Shown: in pieces, positions 33,117 through 40,701 of the stretch | Numbering within the stretch: the first letter of the stretch is position 1 | Layout: each line of letters opens with the position of its first letter | NCBI RefSeq assembly: GCF_014705655.1 | Contig: NZ_JACXIY010000036.1 | Span: 1-64,000 of the forward strand | Source: Paenibacillus arenilitoris | Lineage (GTDB): Bacteria > Bacillota > Bacilli > Paenibacillales > Paenibacillaceae | Reading direction: 5' to 3' | DNA: 64,000 nucleotides | Program-made: the position numbers and the translations under genes | Notes under the pieces: generated by a model | The model's database searches: none | What the model saw: only the letters and a program-made list of their open reading frames with translations | What the model was told of the DNA's origin: nothing

Positions 33117-33324
33117 TGCGGATATACTCCCTTGGCGCGAACGGCGATTGGCGGTCAACCGGTCCGGTCGAAGGGAAGGACGAATAGATCGTGACGCTTG
33201 GGGCGTCGTGCGATTGATTGCGGGCCGCGGATTGCTTGGCGGACAGGCGGTTGTTCAGGACGCCGCCGGCGAGCACGAGGAGAACGAACAAGGCCGCGCA
33301 GACGACGATTTTTTTGACGGGCAT
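33091..33324 (-). CDS. Small membrane-anchored hypothetical protein
   Basis: 77-aa product with a single N-terminal hydrophobic helix (KKIVVCAALFVLLVLAGGV, residues 4-22) followed by a short exposed domain; not recognised. AAGGAG lies about eight bases before the ATG on the minus strand, which supports expression. The C-terminus overlaps the convergent hypothetical gene. Confidence 0.55.
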   Translation of the reverse strand: MPVKKIVVCAALFVLLVLAGGVLNNRLSAKQSAARNQSHDAPSVTIYSSFPSTGPVDRQSPFAPREYIRIIRRNTAE

Positions 33325-33404
33325 GCGATCACTCCTTATTAGAGAGTAATCTCCAAGTCGGGGACGATTCATGCTCCAATTGCGGAAAACGGCGGCGATT
33401 TGTT

Positions 33405-33433
33405 TTGACAACGGGGACGCCGGACGATATACT
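33405..33433 (+). promoter_or_regulatory. Promoter of the mrp operon
   Basis: TTGACA (33405-33410), exactly 17 bases, TATACT (33428-33433). It is close to consensus. Transcription would begin near 33440. Confidence 0.75.
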
Positions 33434-33439
33434 TTATAT

Positions 33440-33502
33440 CAGCTATGAAAAAAATCATATGACGTTTTAACCGGAGGAGCCTGCCAACAGCGGGCTCTTT
33501 TT
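33440..33502 (+). promoter_or_regulatory. Antiporter leader element, copy B (attenuator or riboswitch)
   Basis: The core ACCGGAGGAGCCTG (33470-33483) is identical to copy A. GAGCCTGC (33477-33484) pairs with GCGGGCTC (33490-33497) around loop CAACA, followed by five T: a short intrinsic terminator about 60 nt into the transcript and 95 nt before mrpA. Upstream, TATGA / TCATA can form a small hairpin. A terminator at this place needs a read-through mechanism for the operon to be expressed. Confidence 0.65.
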
Positions 33503-33597
33503 GCGTTTTTTCGGGGATTGCGGCTGCCGGCACTTACTTTTAGCTGAAATTGGAAATGCTGATTAGGTATATCTTGCTTGCGTAAGGAGGAACAGAT

Positions 33598-36468
33598 TTG
33601 TCTTTGCTTCATATCGTCATTCTATTGCCTTTTATCCTGGCCGTCTTCGTTCCGGTTCTGCATAAATGGTCGAAGCGATTGCATACGGGATGGTTCGTGC
33701 TGCCCGCTCCGGCCGCGTTATTCGTTTATTTGCTGGGATGGCTGCCGAATGTGCAAGAAGGAGAGCGGATGACGGCGTCCTTGCCGTGGATTCCGTCGCT
33801 GGGCATCGATTTTACCGTCTATGTGGACGGCCTCGGCTTATTGTTCGCCCTCCTCATAACGGGAATCGGTACGTTGGTCGTATTATATTCGATCTTTTAT
33901 TTGGATAAAGGAAAGGAAGCTATTGGGCACTTTTACGTCTATTTGCTGCTCTTCATGGGGGCGATGCTCGGAGTTACGCTGTCGGACAACGTCATCGTTC
34001 TTTACGGATTTTGGGAAATCACGAGCATCTCGTCCTTCCTGCTGATCGCCTTCTGGCATCACCGGGAAAAATCGCGCTACGGCGCGCTCAAGTCGATGCT
34101 GATTACCGTCCTTGGCGGCTTGGCCATGCTGGGCGGCTTTGCGCTGGTCTACGTCATGGCGGGGACGTTCAGCATTCGGGAGCTTGTCGGCAGCGCGGCG
34201 GACATAGCCGAACATGACTTGTTCATCCCGGCGATGCTGCTCATTCTGCTTGGCGCGTTCACGAAGTCGGCGCAGTTCCCGTTCCATATCTGGCTGCCGG
34301 ACGCGATGGAGGCGCCGACGCCGGTCAGCGCCTATTTGCACTCGGCGACGATGGTGAAGGCCGGCCTGTATTTGGTCGCCCGCTTCAGTCCGGTATTCGC
34401 CGGCGAGCCGGCCTGGTTCTGGCTCATCGCCGCATCCGGCATCGCCACGTTGCTGTACGGCTCGTACCGGGCGCTCAAGCAGACCGATCTGAAAGCGATG
34501 CTCGCGTTCTCGACCGTCAGTCAGCTTGGCCTGATCATGAGCCTGCTCGGACTCGGTTCGGCTGCGGCGGTCTACACGGGCACGAGCGAATCGTTGTTTT
34601 ACGCGAAAGCGACGTTGGCGGGCATCTTCCACCTGATGAATCACGCGGTATTCAAAGGGGCGTTGTTCATGGTCGTCGGGATCGTGGACTATGAGACGGG
34701 CACGAGAGACATTCGCAGACTCGGCGGCCTGATGTCCGTCATGCCGGTTACGTTCTCGGCTGCGCTGATCGGCGCGTTGTCGATGGCCGGGCTGCCGCCG
34801 TTTAACGGCTTCCTTAGCAAGGAAATGTTTTTTACGGCCGTTCTGAATATCCGCGAGCTGGACGTATGGAACATGGCGTTCTGGGGCGCGTTCTTCCCGG
34901 TGATCGCCTGGATCGCGAGCGTGTTTACGTTCTTGTACAGCATGCTCCTCCTGTTCAAGACGTTCGCGGGCAAGAAGCAGTTCGAGAAGCTGGCGAAGAA
35001 GCCGCACGAAGCGCCGCTCGGCATGCTGCTGCCGCCGGTCGTTCTCGCTTCGCTGGCCGTCGTGTTCGGCTTGTTCCCGAACCTGCTGTCCTACTCGCTT
35101 ATTGAACCGGCGATGGCGGCGATCCATCCGGCCATGCTGGACGCGGGCGCGAAATTTCATGTCTCGATCTCGTTCTGGCACGGCTGGACGGCCGAAATTT
35201 ATATGACGATCGGCGTCGTCGCCGCAGGAATATTGCTTTATAAGCTGTATCCGCGCCTGAGCCTGCTGAACAGGCCGCTGTTTACCCGCTTTTCCTTGAA
35301 CAAGACGTATGACGGAGGGATCGGCAGGCTGGACGGGAGCGCGAAATGGCTGACCGATCGTTATATGACGGGCTCGGTCCGGCACTATCTGATCTATATC
35401 CTGTTCTTCCTTATCGTCTCCGTCGCCATGACGATGGCCGGTTCGGGGGGGATGCGGGTCGATCTCTCGGACTTCGCGCCGATGTCGCTGTACGAGGCGG
35501 TCATTATATTTGCGCTCGTCGCCTCCGTCATTGCCGTGCCGTTCGCGCGCTCCCGGATGATGGCGATCATCCTGACGGGTACGGCGGGGTATATGGTTAC
35601 GTTGTTTTTCGTCATTTTCCGCGCGCCGGATTTGGCCCTGACCCAAATGATCGTGGAGACGGTGTCGGTCACGCTGTTTCTTCTATGCTTCTACCATTTG
35701 CCGAAGCTGAAGAAGGAGTTGGCGAGACTTCGCTTCAAGCTGTCGAATTTCCTGATCGCGCTTGGCGTGGGCGCCGTCATGACCGCGGTCGCGCTCAGCG
35801 CGAGCAGCGGCCGCTCGTTCGAGTCGATATCCGGTTATTTCCTGGAAAATAGCTACAAGCTGGCCGGCGGCAAAAACGTCGTCAACGTCATTCTCGTCGA
35901 CTTCCGCGGCTTCGACACGATGCTGGAGATTGTCGTGCTCGGCATCGCCTCGCTCGGCATATACGCGCTGATCAAGCTTGGACCGGACGCGGTCGGAACG
36001 GCAGACGGGCGGCCGGCTCAGGTTCTCGCTGCCGATGGAAGGGACATCCGCAGCAACGACGTCATTCTGAAGACGATATCCAAGGCGGTCATCTTCGTCA
36101 TCCTGACGTTCTCGCTCTATCTGTTCTTCTCGGGCCATCACGAGCCGGGAGGGGGCTTTATCGGCGGGCTGATGACGGCTGCGGCCTTCGTGCTGCTGAC
36201 GATGGCGTTCGGCATGAAGGCGATGCGGGATATCGTTCCCGTCGACTTCCGCAAGGTGACGGCGGCCGGCATTATCGCGGCGCTGCTGACCGGAATGGGC
36301 TCGTTCTTCTTCGGCGAGCCGTTTCTGAGCCACGCGTTCGGCTATTTCGACCTGCCGCTGCTCGGCCACGTGGAGCTCGCCACGGCGATGCTGTTCGATC
36401 TTGGCGTCTATTTAACGGTCGTCGGCATTACGATGACAATCATTCTGGCCATAGGGAGGGATAAGTAG
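33598..36468 (+). CDS. mrpA: Mrp antiporter subunit A fused to subunit B
   Basis: Largest subunit of the multi-subunit Na+/H+ antiporter of the Mrp/Mnh complex in the cytoplasmic membrane. The 956-aa product contains the MrpA/NuoL-like proton channel domain (about residues 60-450; AFTKSAQFPFHIWLPDAM, SAYLHSATMVKAG), the MrpA C-terminal helices with FFVIFRAPDLALTQMIVETVS, and from about residue 818 a complete MrpB domain (SNDVILKTISKAVIFVILTFS, FFSGHHEPGGGFIGGL). No separate mrpB follows; mrpC comes next. The start is TTG at 33598 with AAGGAGG seven bases upstream. Confidence 0.95.
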   Translation: MSLLHIVILLPFILAVFVPVLHKWSKRLHTGWFVLPAPAALFVYLLGWLPNVQEGERMTASLPWIPSLGIDFTVYVDGLGLLFALLITGIGTLVVLYSIFYLDKGKEAIGHFYVYLLLFMGAMLGVTLSDNVIVLYGFWEITSISSFLLIAFWHHREKSRYGALKSMLITVLGGLAMLGGFALVYVMAGTFSIRELVGSAADIAEHDLFIPAMLLILLGAFTKSAQFPFHIWLPDAMEAPTPVSAYLHSATMVKAGLYLVARFSPVFAGEPAWFWLIAASGIATLLYGSYRALKQTDLKAMLAFSTVSQLGLIMSLLGLGSAAAVYTGTSESLFYAKATLAGIFHLMNHAVFKGALFMVVGIVDYETGTRDIRRLGGLMSVMPVTFSAALIGALSMAGLPPFNGFLSKEMFFTAVLNIRELDVWNMAFWGAFFPVIAWIASVFTFLYSMLLLFKTFAGKKQFEKLAKKPHEAPLGMLLPPVVLASLAVVFGLFPNLLSYSLIEPAMAAIHPAMLDAGAKFHVSISFWHGWTAEIYMTIGVVAAGILLYKLYPRLSLLNRPLFTRFSLNKTYDGGIGRLDGSAKWLTDRYMTGSVRHYLIYILFFLIVSVAMTMAGSGGMRVDLSDFAPMSLYEAVIIFALVASVIAVPFARSRMMAIILTGTAGYMVTLFFVIFRAPDLALTQMIVETVSVTLFLLCFYHLPKLKKELARLRFKLSNFLIALGVGAVMTAVALSASSGRSFESISGYFLENSYKLAGGKNVVNVILVDFRGFDTMLEIVVLGIASLGIYALIKLGPDAVGTADGRPAQVLAADGRDIRSNDVILKTISKAVIFVILTFSLYLFFSGHHEPGGGFIGGLMTAAAFVLLTMAFGMKAMRDIVPVDFRKVTAAGIIAALLTGMGSFFFGEPFLSHAFGYFDLPLLGHVELATAMLFDLGVYLTVVGITMTIILAIGRDK

Positions 36469-36469
36469 A

Positions 36470-36808
36470 ATGGAGCTGTATATGTCGCTCGCCATCGGCG
36501 TTATTTTCACCGTCGGCGTCTATCTGATTTTGTCCAAAAGCTTGCTGCGCATCATTCTGGGCACGTCGCTGCTGACACACGGCGTTCACCTGCTGCTGCT
36601 CACGATGTCCCGGCTCAAGACGGGCGCGGCGCCGCTTCTCGGACAGAAGGCGGACGCCTATGTCGATCCGCTGCCGCAGGCGCTTATCCTGACCTCGATC
36701 GTCATCAGCTTCGGCGTCACCTCGTTCTTCTTCGTGCTTGCCTACAAGGCGTATCAGAGGCTCGGGACCGACGACATGGAGCGGCTAAGGGGGAAGGACG
36801 ATGAATAA
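36470..36808 (+). CDS. mrpC: Mrp antiporter subunit C (NuoK-like)
   Basis: 112-aa membrane protein with three helices, homologous to NuoK. LSKSLLRIILGTSLLTHGVHLLLL at about residues 19-42 (read in two parts) and LILTSIVISFGVTSFFF near residue 75 are typical. The ATG is one base after the mrpA stop, and the end overlaps mrpD by eight bases, so the subunits are tightly coupled in translation. Confidence 0.95.
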   Translation: MELYMSLAIGVIFTVGVYLILSKSLLRIILGTSLLTHGVHLLLLTMSRLKTGAAPLLGQKADAYVDPLPQALILTSIVISFGVTSFFFVLAYKAYQRLGTDDMERLRGKDDE

Positions 36809-38285
36809 CCTGCTTGTCTTTCCGCTGCTTATCCCGCTATGCACGGCGGCCGTTCTTATTTTCCTGAAAAATAACGTCGCCGCCCAGCGCTGGATCAGCG
36901 CGCTCAGCATGCTCGCGACGGCTTCGGCGTCGGCTGCGCTGCTGATGAAGGTGAAGGCGGAGGGCATCCAGACGCTGCATATGAGCGGGTGGCTGCCGCC
37001 TTACGGCATTGTATTCACGGCGGATATGCTTGCCGCGCTGCTGGTTCTTGCTGCGACGGCAGTAAGCGCGTTCTGTCTGATCTACTCCTTCGGCACCGTC
37101 GGAGCGGATCGCGAGCGGCATTACTATTATCCGTTTATGCAGTTTTTGATGGTCGGCGTTAACGGCTCGTTCCTTACGGGGGATTTGTTCAACCTGTTCG
37201 TCTGCTTCGAGGTGATGCTCATTTCTTCCTATGCGCTCATCGTTCTCGGGGGTACGAAGAAGCAGCTTCGGGAGACGCTGAAATATATGCTGATCAATAT
37301 TTTGTCATCGACGCTGTTCGTCGCCGCCGTCGCCTATCTGTACGGGGCGGTCGGCACGCTGAACATGGCCGACTTGTCCGTGCGGGTGGCGGAAGCGGGG
37401 CAGGGCGGCGTGCTGAACGCGATTGCCGTCTTGTTCCTGATCGTATTCTCGCTGAAAGCCGGCCTGTTCCTGTTCTTCTGGCTTCCCGGCTCGTACGGCG
37501 TTCCGCCCGCGGCCGTCGCCGCCTTGTTCGGCGGCTTGCTGACGAAGGTCGGGTTGTACGCGCTGATCCGCACGTTCACGTTGATTTTCTACCACGAGCC
37601 GCAGGCGACGCACGGCTGGATCGGCTGGATGGCGGGCGCCACGATGGTCCTCGGCGCGCTCGGGGCCATCGCATATGCCGACGTGCAGCGCATATTGAAC
37701 TATAACGTCGTGATCAGCGTCGGCTTTCTGGCATTCGGGCTCGCGGCCGGATCGAAGGATTCGCTTGACGGCGCCGTCTTCTATCTGCTGCACGACATGC
37801 TGGCCAAGGCACTGCTGTTTCTGCTCGGAGGCATGATCGTTCATCTGGCCGGCACGAATAAGCTGAAGGAAATGGGCGGCCTGATCAAGCGTTACCCGGC
37901 CGTCGGCTGGATGTTCTTCGCCGCGGCGCTGGCCGTCGCCGGCATCCCGCCGCTGAGCGGATTTGCCGGCAAGCTTCTGCTGATCCGGGGAGGCTTGCAG
38001 GAGCGGGAGTACGAGCTCGCCGCGATATCGCTCGCATCCAGCCTGATCGTGCTCTATTCGCTCATCCGCTTGTTCATGCATGCGTTCTGGGGCGATGAGA
38101 AGGCTCGTCCGGGGCGAGAGCCGGTGCCGGCGCTATCCATAGGAATGCTTGCGTCCACAGCCTGTCTGACCGTCCTCGTTATCGCCGTCGGGCTGGGCTC
38201 GGAATGGGTGTACCGGTTCGTCGCGGAGGCGGGGGACACGCTTATGAATCCGGCGGCGTATATTGACGCCGTATTGAAGGAGTAG
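36801..38285 (+). CDS. mrpD: Mrp antiporter subunit D
   Basis: 494-aa proton-channel subunit related to NuoM/NuoN, about 14 helices. Clear motifs are LFVCFEVMLISSYALIVLGG near residue 135, LKAGLFLFFWLPGSYGVPPAAVAALF with the conserved Lys near residue 217, and FAAALAVAGIPPLSGFAGKLLL near residue 375 (long motifs should be read from the frame). It overlaps mrpC at its start and is followed after seven bases by mrpE. Confidence 0.95.
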   Translation: MNNLLVFPLLIPLCTAAVLIFLKNNVAAQRWISALSMLATASASAALLMKVKAEGIQTLHMSGWLPPYGIVFTADMLAALLVLAATAVSAFCLIYSFGTVGADRERHYYYPFMQFLMVGVNGSFLTGDLFNLFVCFEVMLISSYALIVLGGTKKQLRETLKYMLINILSSTLFVAAVAYLYGAVGTLNMADLSVRVAEAGQGGVLNAIAVLFLIVFSLKAGLFLFFWLPGSYGVPPAAVAALFGGLLTKVGLYALIRTFTLIFYHEPQATHGWIGWMAGATMVLGALGAIAYADVQRILNYNVVISVGFLAFGLAAGSKDSLDGAVFYLLHDMLAKALLFLLGGMIVHLAGTNKLKEMGGLIKRYPAVGWMFFAAALAVAGIPPLSGFAGKLLLIRGGLQEREYELAAISLASSLIVLYSLIRLFMHAFWGDEKARPGREPVPALSIGMLASTACLTVLVIAVGLGSEWVYRFVAEAGDTLMNPAAYIDAVLKE

Positions 38286-38292
38286 AGAGGAC

Positions 38293-38769
38293 ATGGCTTT
38301 GCAAATCCTGTTGAATTTTATTATCGCCTTCGTCTGGATGTTCCTGTTCGAAGATTGGTCGTTCTCCCGGTTTGCGGTCGGTTATTTGCTCGGCATCGCG
38401 AGCATCGGGCTGCTGAGCCGCTTCTGGCCGCAGGGCTTCTACTTGAGACGGCTGTGGGCGGCTTTGAAGCTTCTGCTCTTGTTCGCGAAAGAGCTGCTCC
38501 TCTCGAGCTGGGCGGTGATGGTTCACGTCATGCGGCCAAGGCTTGCGGTCAGGCCCGGCATATTCGCGCTCAAGACCGAGCTGAAGTCGGATTGGGAGAT
38601 TACGCTCCTCTCCTGCCTGATCTGCCTGACCCCGGGGACGTTGACGCTCGACGTGGCGCGGGACGGACGCATCTTATATATCCACGCGATGGACATCGAA
38701 GACGCGGAGGAGCTGTCGGAGCAAATCAAGGGGACGTTCGAGCGGGCGATTATGGAGGTGACGCGGTGA
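38293..38769 (+). CDS. mrpE: Mrp antiporter subunit E
   Basis: 158-aa subunit with two or three N-terminal helices (LNFIIAFVWMFLF, FAVGYLLGIASIGLL) and a soluble C-terminal domain. The conserved stretch ITLLSCLICLTPGTLTLDV near residue 107 is the family mark. The stop overlaps the mrpF start codon. Required for assembly of the complex in Bacillus. Confidence 0.94.
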   Translation: MALQILLNFIIAFVWMFLFEDWSFSRFAVGYLLGIASIGLLSRFWPQGFYLRRLWAALKLLLLFAKELLLSSWAVMVHVMRPRLAVRPGIFALKTELKSDWEITLLSCLICLTPGTLTLDVARDGRILYIHAMDIEDAEELSEQIKGTFERAIMEVTR

Positions 38770-39050
38770 TGCTGTCCACGATGCTGCTCGTTTCGCTCGG
38801 CATTCTGTCGCTCGCGGTCATCGGCTGCATGTACCGTCTGCTCAAGGGGCCGTCCATCGCCGACCGGATTGCCGCGCTCGATACGATCGGCATTTTGCTG
38901 CTGTCCATGATCGCCGTCGTCTGCATGCTGCTGAAGACGTTCGCGTACATCGACATTATTCTGGTCATCGGCATATTGACCTTTATCGGGACGACGGCTT
39001 TCGCGAGGTATATCGAAAGAGGTGAGGTCATTGAACATGGTGATGATTAG
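38769..39050 (+). CDS. mrpF: Mrp antiporter subunit F
   Basis: 93-aa protein with three helices. LLKGPSIADRIAALDTIGILL near residue 25 and FAYIDIILVIGILTFIGTTAFARYIE toward the end (read in parts) identify MrpF. The ATG at 38769 overlaps the mrpE stop and lies eight bases after GGAGGTG; a GTG at 38766 is an alternative. The C-terminus overlaps mrpG by 14 bases. Confidence 0.93.
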   Translation: MLSTMLLVSLGILSLAVIGCMYRLLKGPSIADRIAALDTIGILLLSMIAVVCMLLKTFAYIDIILVIGILTFIGTTAFARYIERGEVIEHGDD

Positions 39051-39417
39051 CGCGGCCGGCGAAATCGCCATCGGCCTAATCGTGCTGACCGGATCGCTGA
39101 TCGGTGCGCTTAGCGCGTTAGGTCTGATCCGGCTGCCGGACGTCTACCTGAGGTCGCATGCCGCGACGAAGAGCGCGACGCTCGGGGTGCTGCTTATTCT
39201 AACCGGCGCCTTCCTGTACTTTGCGTTCTATTTGGAGCATGTGAGCGCCAAGCTGCTGCTCGGCATCGCGTTCGTGTTCGTAACCTCGCCGGTCGCCGGC
39301 CATTTGAACGGCAGAGCGGCTTATCGCTCGGGCGTCCCGCTATGGGAGAGAAGCGTGCGGGACGATCTGTCGGGCGTTTACAAGAGGGGGCGGGAGGAAC
39401 GGGATCCCGAGCAATAG
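39037..39417 (+). CDS. mrpG: Mrp antiporter subunit G
   Basis: 126-aa last subunit of the complex with three helices. ALGLIRLPDVYLRSHAATKSATLGV at about residues 27-51 (read as LGLIRLPDVY and LRSHAATKSATLGV) is the family signature. The ATG at 39037 is favoured with GAGGTGAGG upstream; TTG at 39031 or GTG at 39022 cannot be excluded. The stop is one base from the stop of the convergent gene. Confidence 0.92.
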   Translation: MVMISAAGEIAIGLIVLTGSLIGALSALGLIRLPDVYLRSHAATKSATLGVLLILTGAFLYFAFYLEHVSAKLLLGIAFVFVTSPVAGHLNGRAAYRSGVPLWERSVRDDLSGVYKRGREERDPEQ

Positions 39418-39418
39418 C

Positions 39419-39871
39419 CTATAGCAGGCGTTGGCGCTTCAACAGAAGATAATAGAAATAAACAAGATAATAGGCGAAGACGTAGGACAAATACGTCCAG
39501 CCGACGTTCCAGCCGTTGTCGTACCATACCCGGCCGATCAGCAGGCCGAAGCATTCGAGCAGCGTCGTGCCCAGGGAAAACAAGAGGATAATAAGCAGCG
39601 ATCCCCGTTTGCGGGCATGAATCGCCCAGATCAAGGACGCGGCCAGTATGGCATAGAGGCCGAGATCGAGCGGCAGGGCGGCTACGGATTCGTTGTTTTC
39701 CTTGACCGGGGCGAAGATCCAATACCGCTCGTGAATGCCCCAGTCGTTGATCGTATGGGAGATGACGATGCCGACCGGGAAGATGAGCAGCAATATTTTG
39801 GGCACTTTGCGAGCCATATAGATGCCGAACAGCCACGGAACGATTAAGCCCCAGAAGTAGTTAAAAAGCAT
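39419..39871 (-). CDS. CBO0543 family membrane protein
   Basis: 150-aa multi-helix membrane protein of the CBO0543 family, function unknown, common in spore formers. The aromatic-rich pattern HERYWIFAPVKENNESVAALPLDLGLY (read as HERYWIFAPVKEN and SVAALPLDLGLY) is the family mark, and four to five helices are predicted. The ATG at 39871 lies eight bases after AAAGGG on the minus strand; another ATG two codons upstream is too close. Confidence 0.75.
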   Translation of the reverse strand: MLFNYFWGLIVPWLFGIYMARKVPKILLLIFPVGIVISHTINDWGIHERYWIFAPVKENNESVAALPLDLGLYAILAASLIWAIHARKRGSLLIILLFSLGTTLLECFGLLIGRVWYDNGWNVGWTYLSYVFAYYLVYFYYLLLKRQRLL

Positions 39872-39948
39872 GATCATGACCCTTTCGCGAATTTGTTTAC
39901 CCGTTAGCGTACCCCCAATTGGAAGCAAATACGCGCGGGCAAATGCGG

Positions 39949-39984
39949 ACGGCTCCGTTCCTCAAGAGAACGGAGCCGTTTTTT
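39949..39984 (+). terminator. Strong terminator, plus-strand polarity
   Basis: ACGGCTCCGTTC / GAACGGAGCCGT (39949-39960 with 39968-39979) with a 7-nt loop and then TTTTT on the plus strand. The genes on both sides are on the minus strand, so the T run is on the unexpected side. It may stop plus-strand read-through from mrp. 39872-40041 holds no gene. Confidence 0.75.
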
Positions 39985-40041
39985 GTGCCGCAAATACCCC
40001 GCCCGGACCTGTCCGATCCGCGGGCGCGACAAGCCGCCGGA

Positions 40042-40392
40042 TCAGAACCGGTTCGCCTGCTGCTCGCACCAGTCGCCGATGACGGGCAGCTTGCCGAGCC
40101 GGCCTTGGAGAGCGAGCAGCATGAGCCCGATCCACAAAATCAGCCCGATGGGCGCAAGCAGGAAGTTAAGAAACAATCCGATCAACGGGATGAAACCGAA
40201 CAGGATATTCAGCACGATCAATCCGACGCATACGACGGTCGACTGCATGGCGTGCAGGCGGACGTATCGGCTCTGCTTCTCGAGCACGAGAAAAATAATG
40301 CCGGTAACGAATCCCCCCAAATAACAAAGCAAGCCCGCTACTTTCGGGTCGAGGCCGGTCGAGGAAGGATCCGGCTGCAAGGACGGTTGCAT
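40042..40392 (-). CDS. DUF4870 domain membrane protein
   Basis: 116-aa protein with three to four helices, DUF4870 (Tic20-like) family, function unknown. GLDPKVAGLLCYLGGFVTGIIFLVLEK near residue 13 and YVRLHAMQSTVVCVGL are typical. AAAGGGTGAAG precedes the ATG on the minus strand. No signal suggests a link to the neighbours. Confidence 0.8.
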   Translation of the reverse strand: MQPSLQPDPSSTGLDPKVAGLLCYLGGFVTGIIFLVLEKQSRYVRLHAMQSTVVCVGLIVLNILFGFIPLIGLFLNFLLAPIGLILWIGLMLLALQGRLGKLPVIGDWCEQQANRF

Positions 40393-40605
40393 GGTGGCGC
40401 TTCACCCTTTCCTGTTTTACATATTCTTGCCATGATTGTATTCGGCGGAAGCGGCTCGTAGACCTTTTTACGATTGAATCAATTTCCAAAAAATCGCCTA
40501 TAATTTGTTTTCATTCGACTTAAAAAAGGGTAATTGCAGCCATATAACGTCAAAATCCGTCTGCGTCTTCCAATAAAAAATGTTTCCAGCGCAGGCGAAA
40601 TTTTC

Positions 40606-40643
40606 TGTAAAAGTTTTGTAACCTGTTTTGTCGAACGATCGTC
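40606..40643 (+). promoter_or_regulatory. Overlapping WalR box and ECF-type promoter before the LCP gene
   Basis: TGTAAA-AGTTT-TGTAAC (40606-40622) is a perfect match to the WalR consensus TGTWAH-N5-TGTWAH. The second half TGTAAC (40617-40622), 17 bases, CGTC (40640-40643) also fits ECF promoters of the SigX/SigM type. A sigma-A-like TATAAT with TTGAAT 19 bases upstream is at 40474-40504. Confidence 0.55.
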
Positions 40644-40701
40644 TAAAATGAGAGGGAGCGCGATTTATGCAAAAATAGCGATAAGGAGAAGCCATCATAT
40701 T

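Noticed and set aside
33883..35646. A 587-aa open frame on the minus strand
   Set aside because: Antisense shadow of mrpA, with strongly Arg/Gln/His-biased composition and no ribosome binding site.
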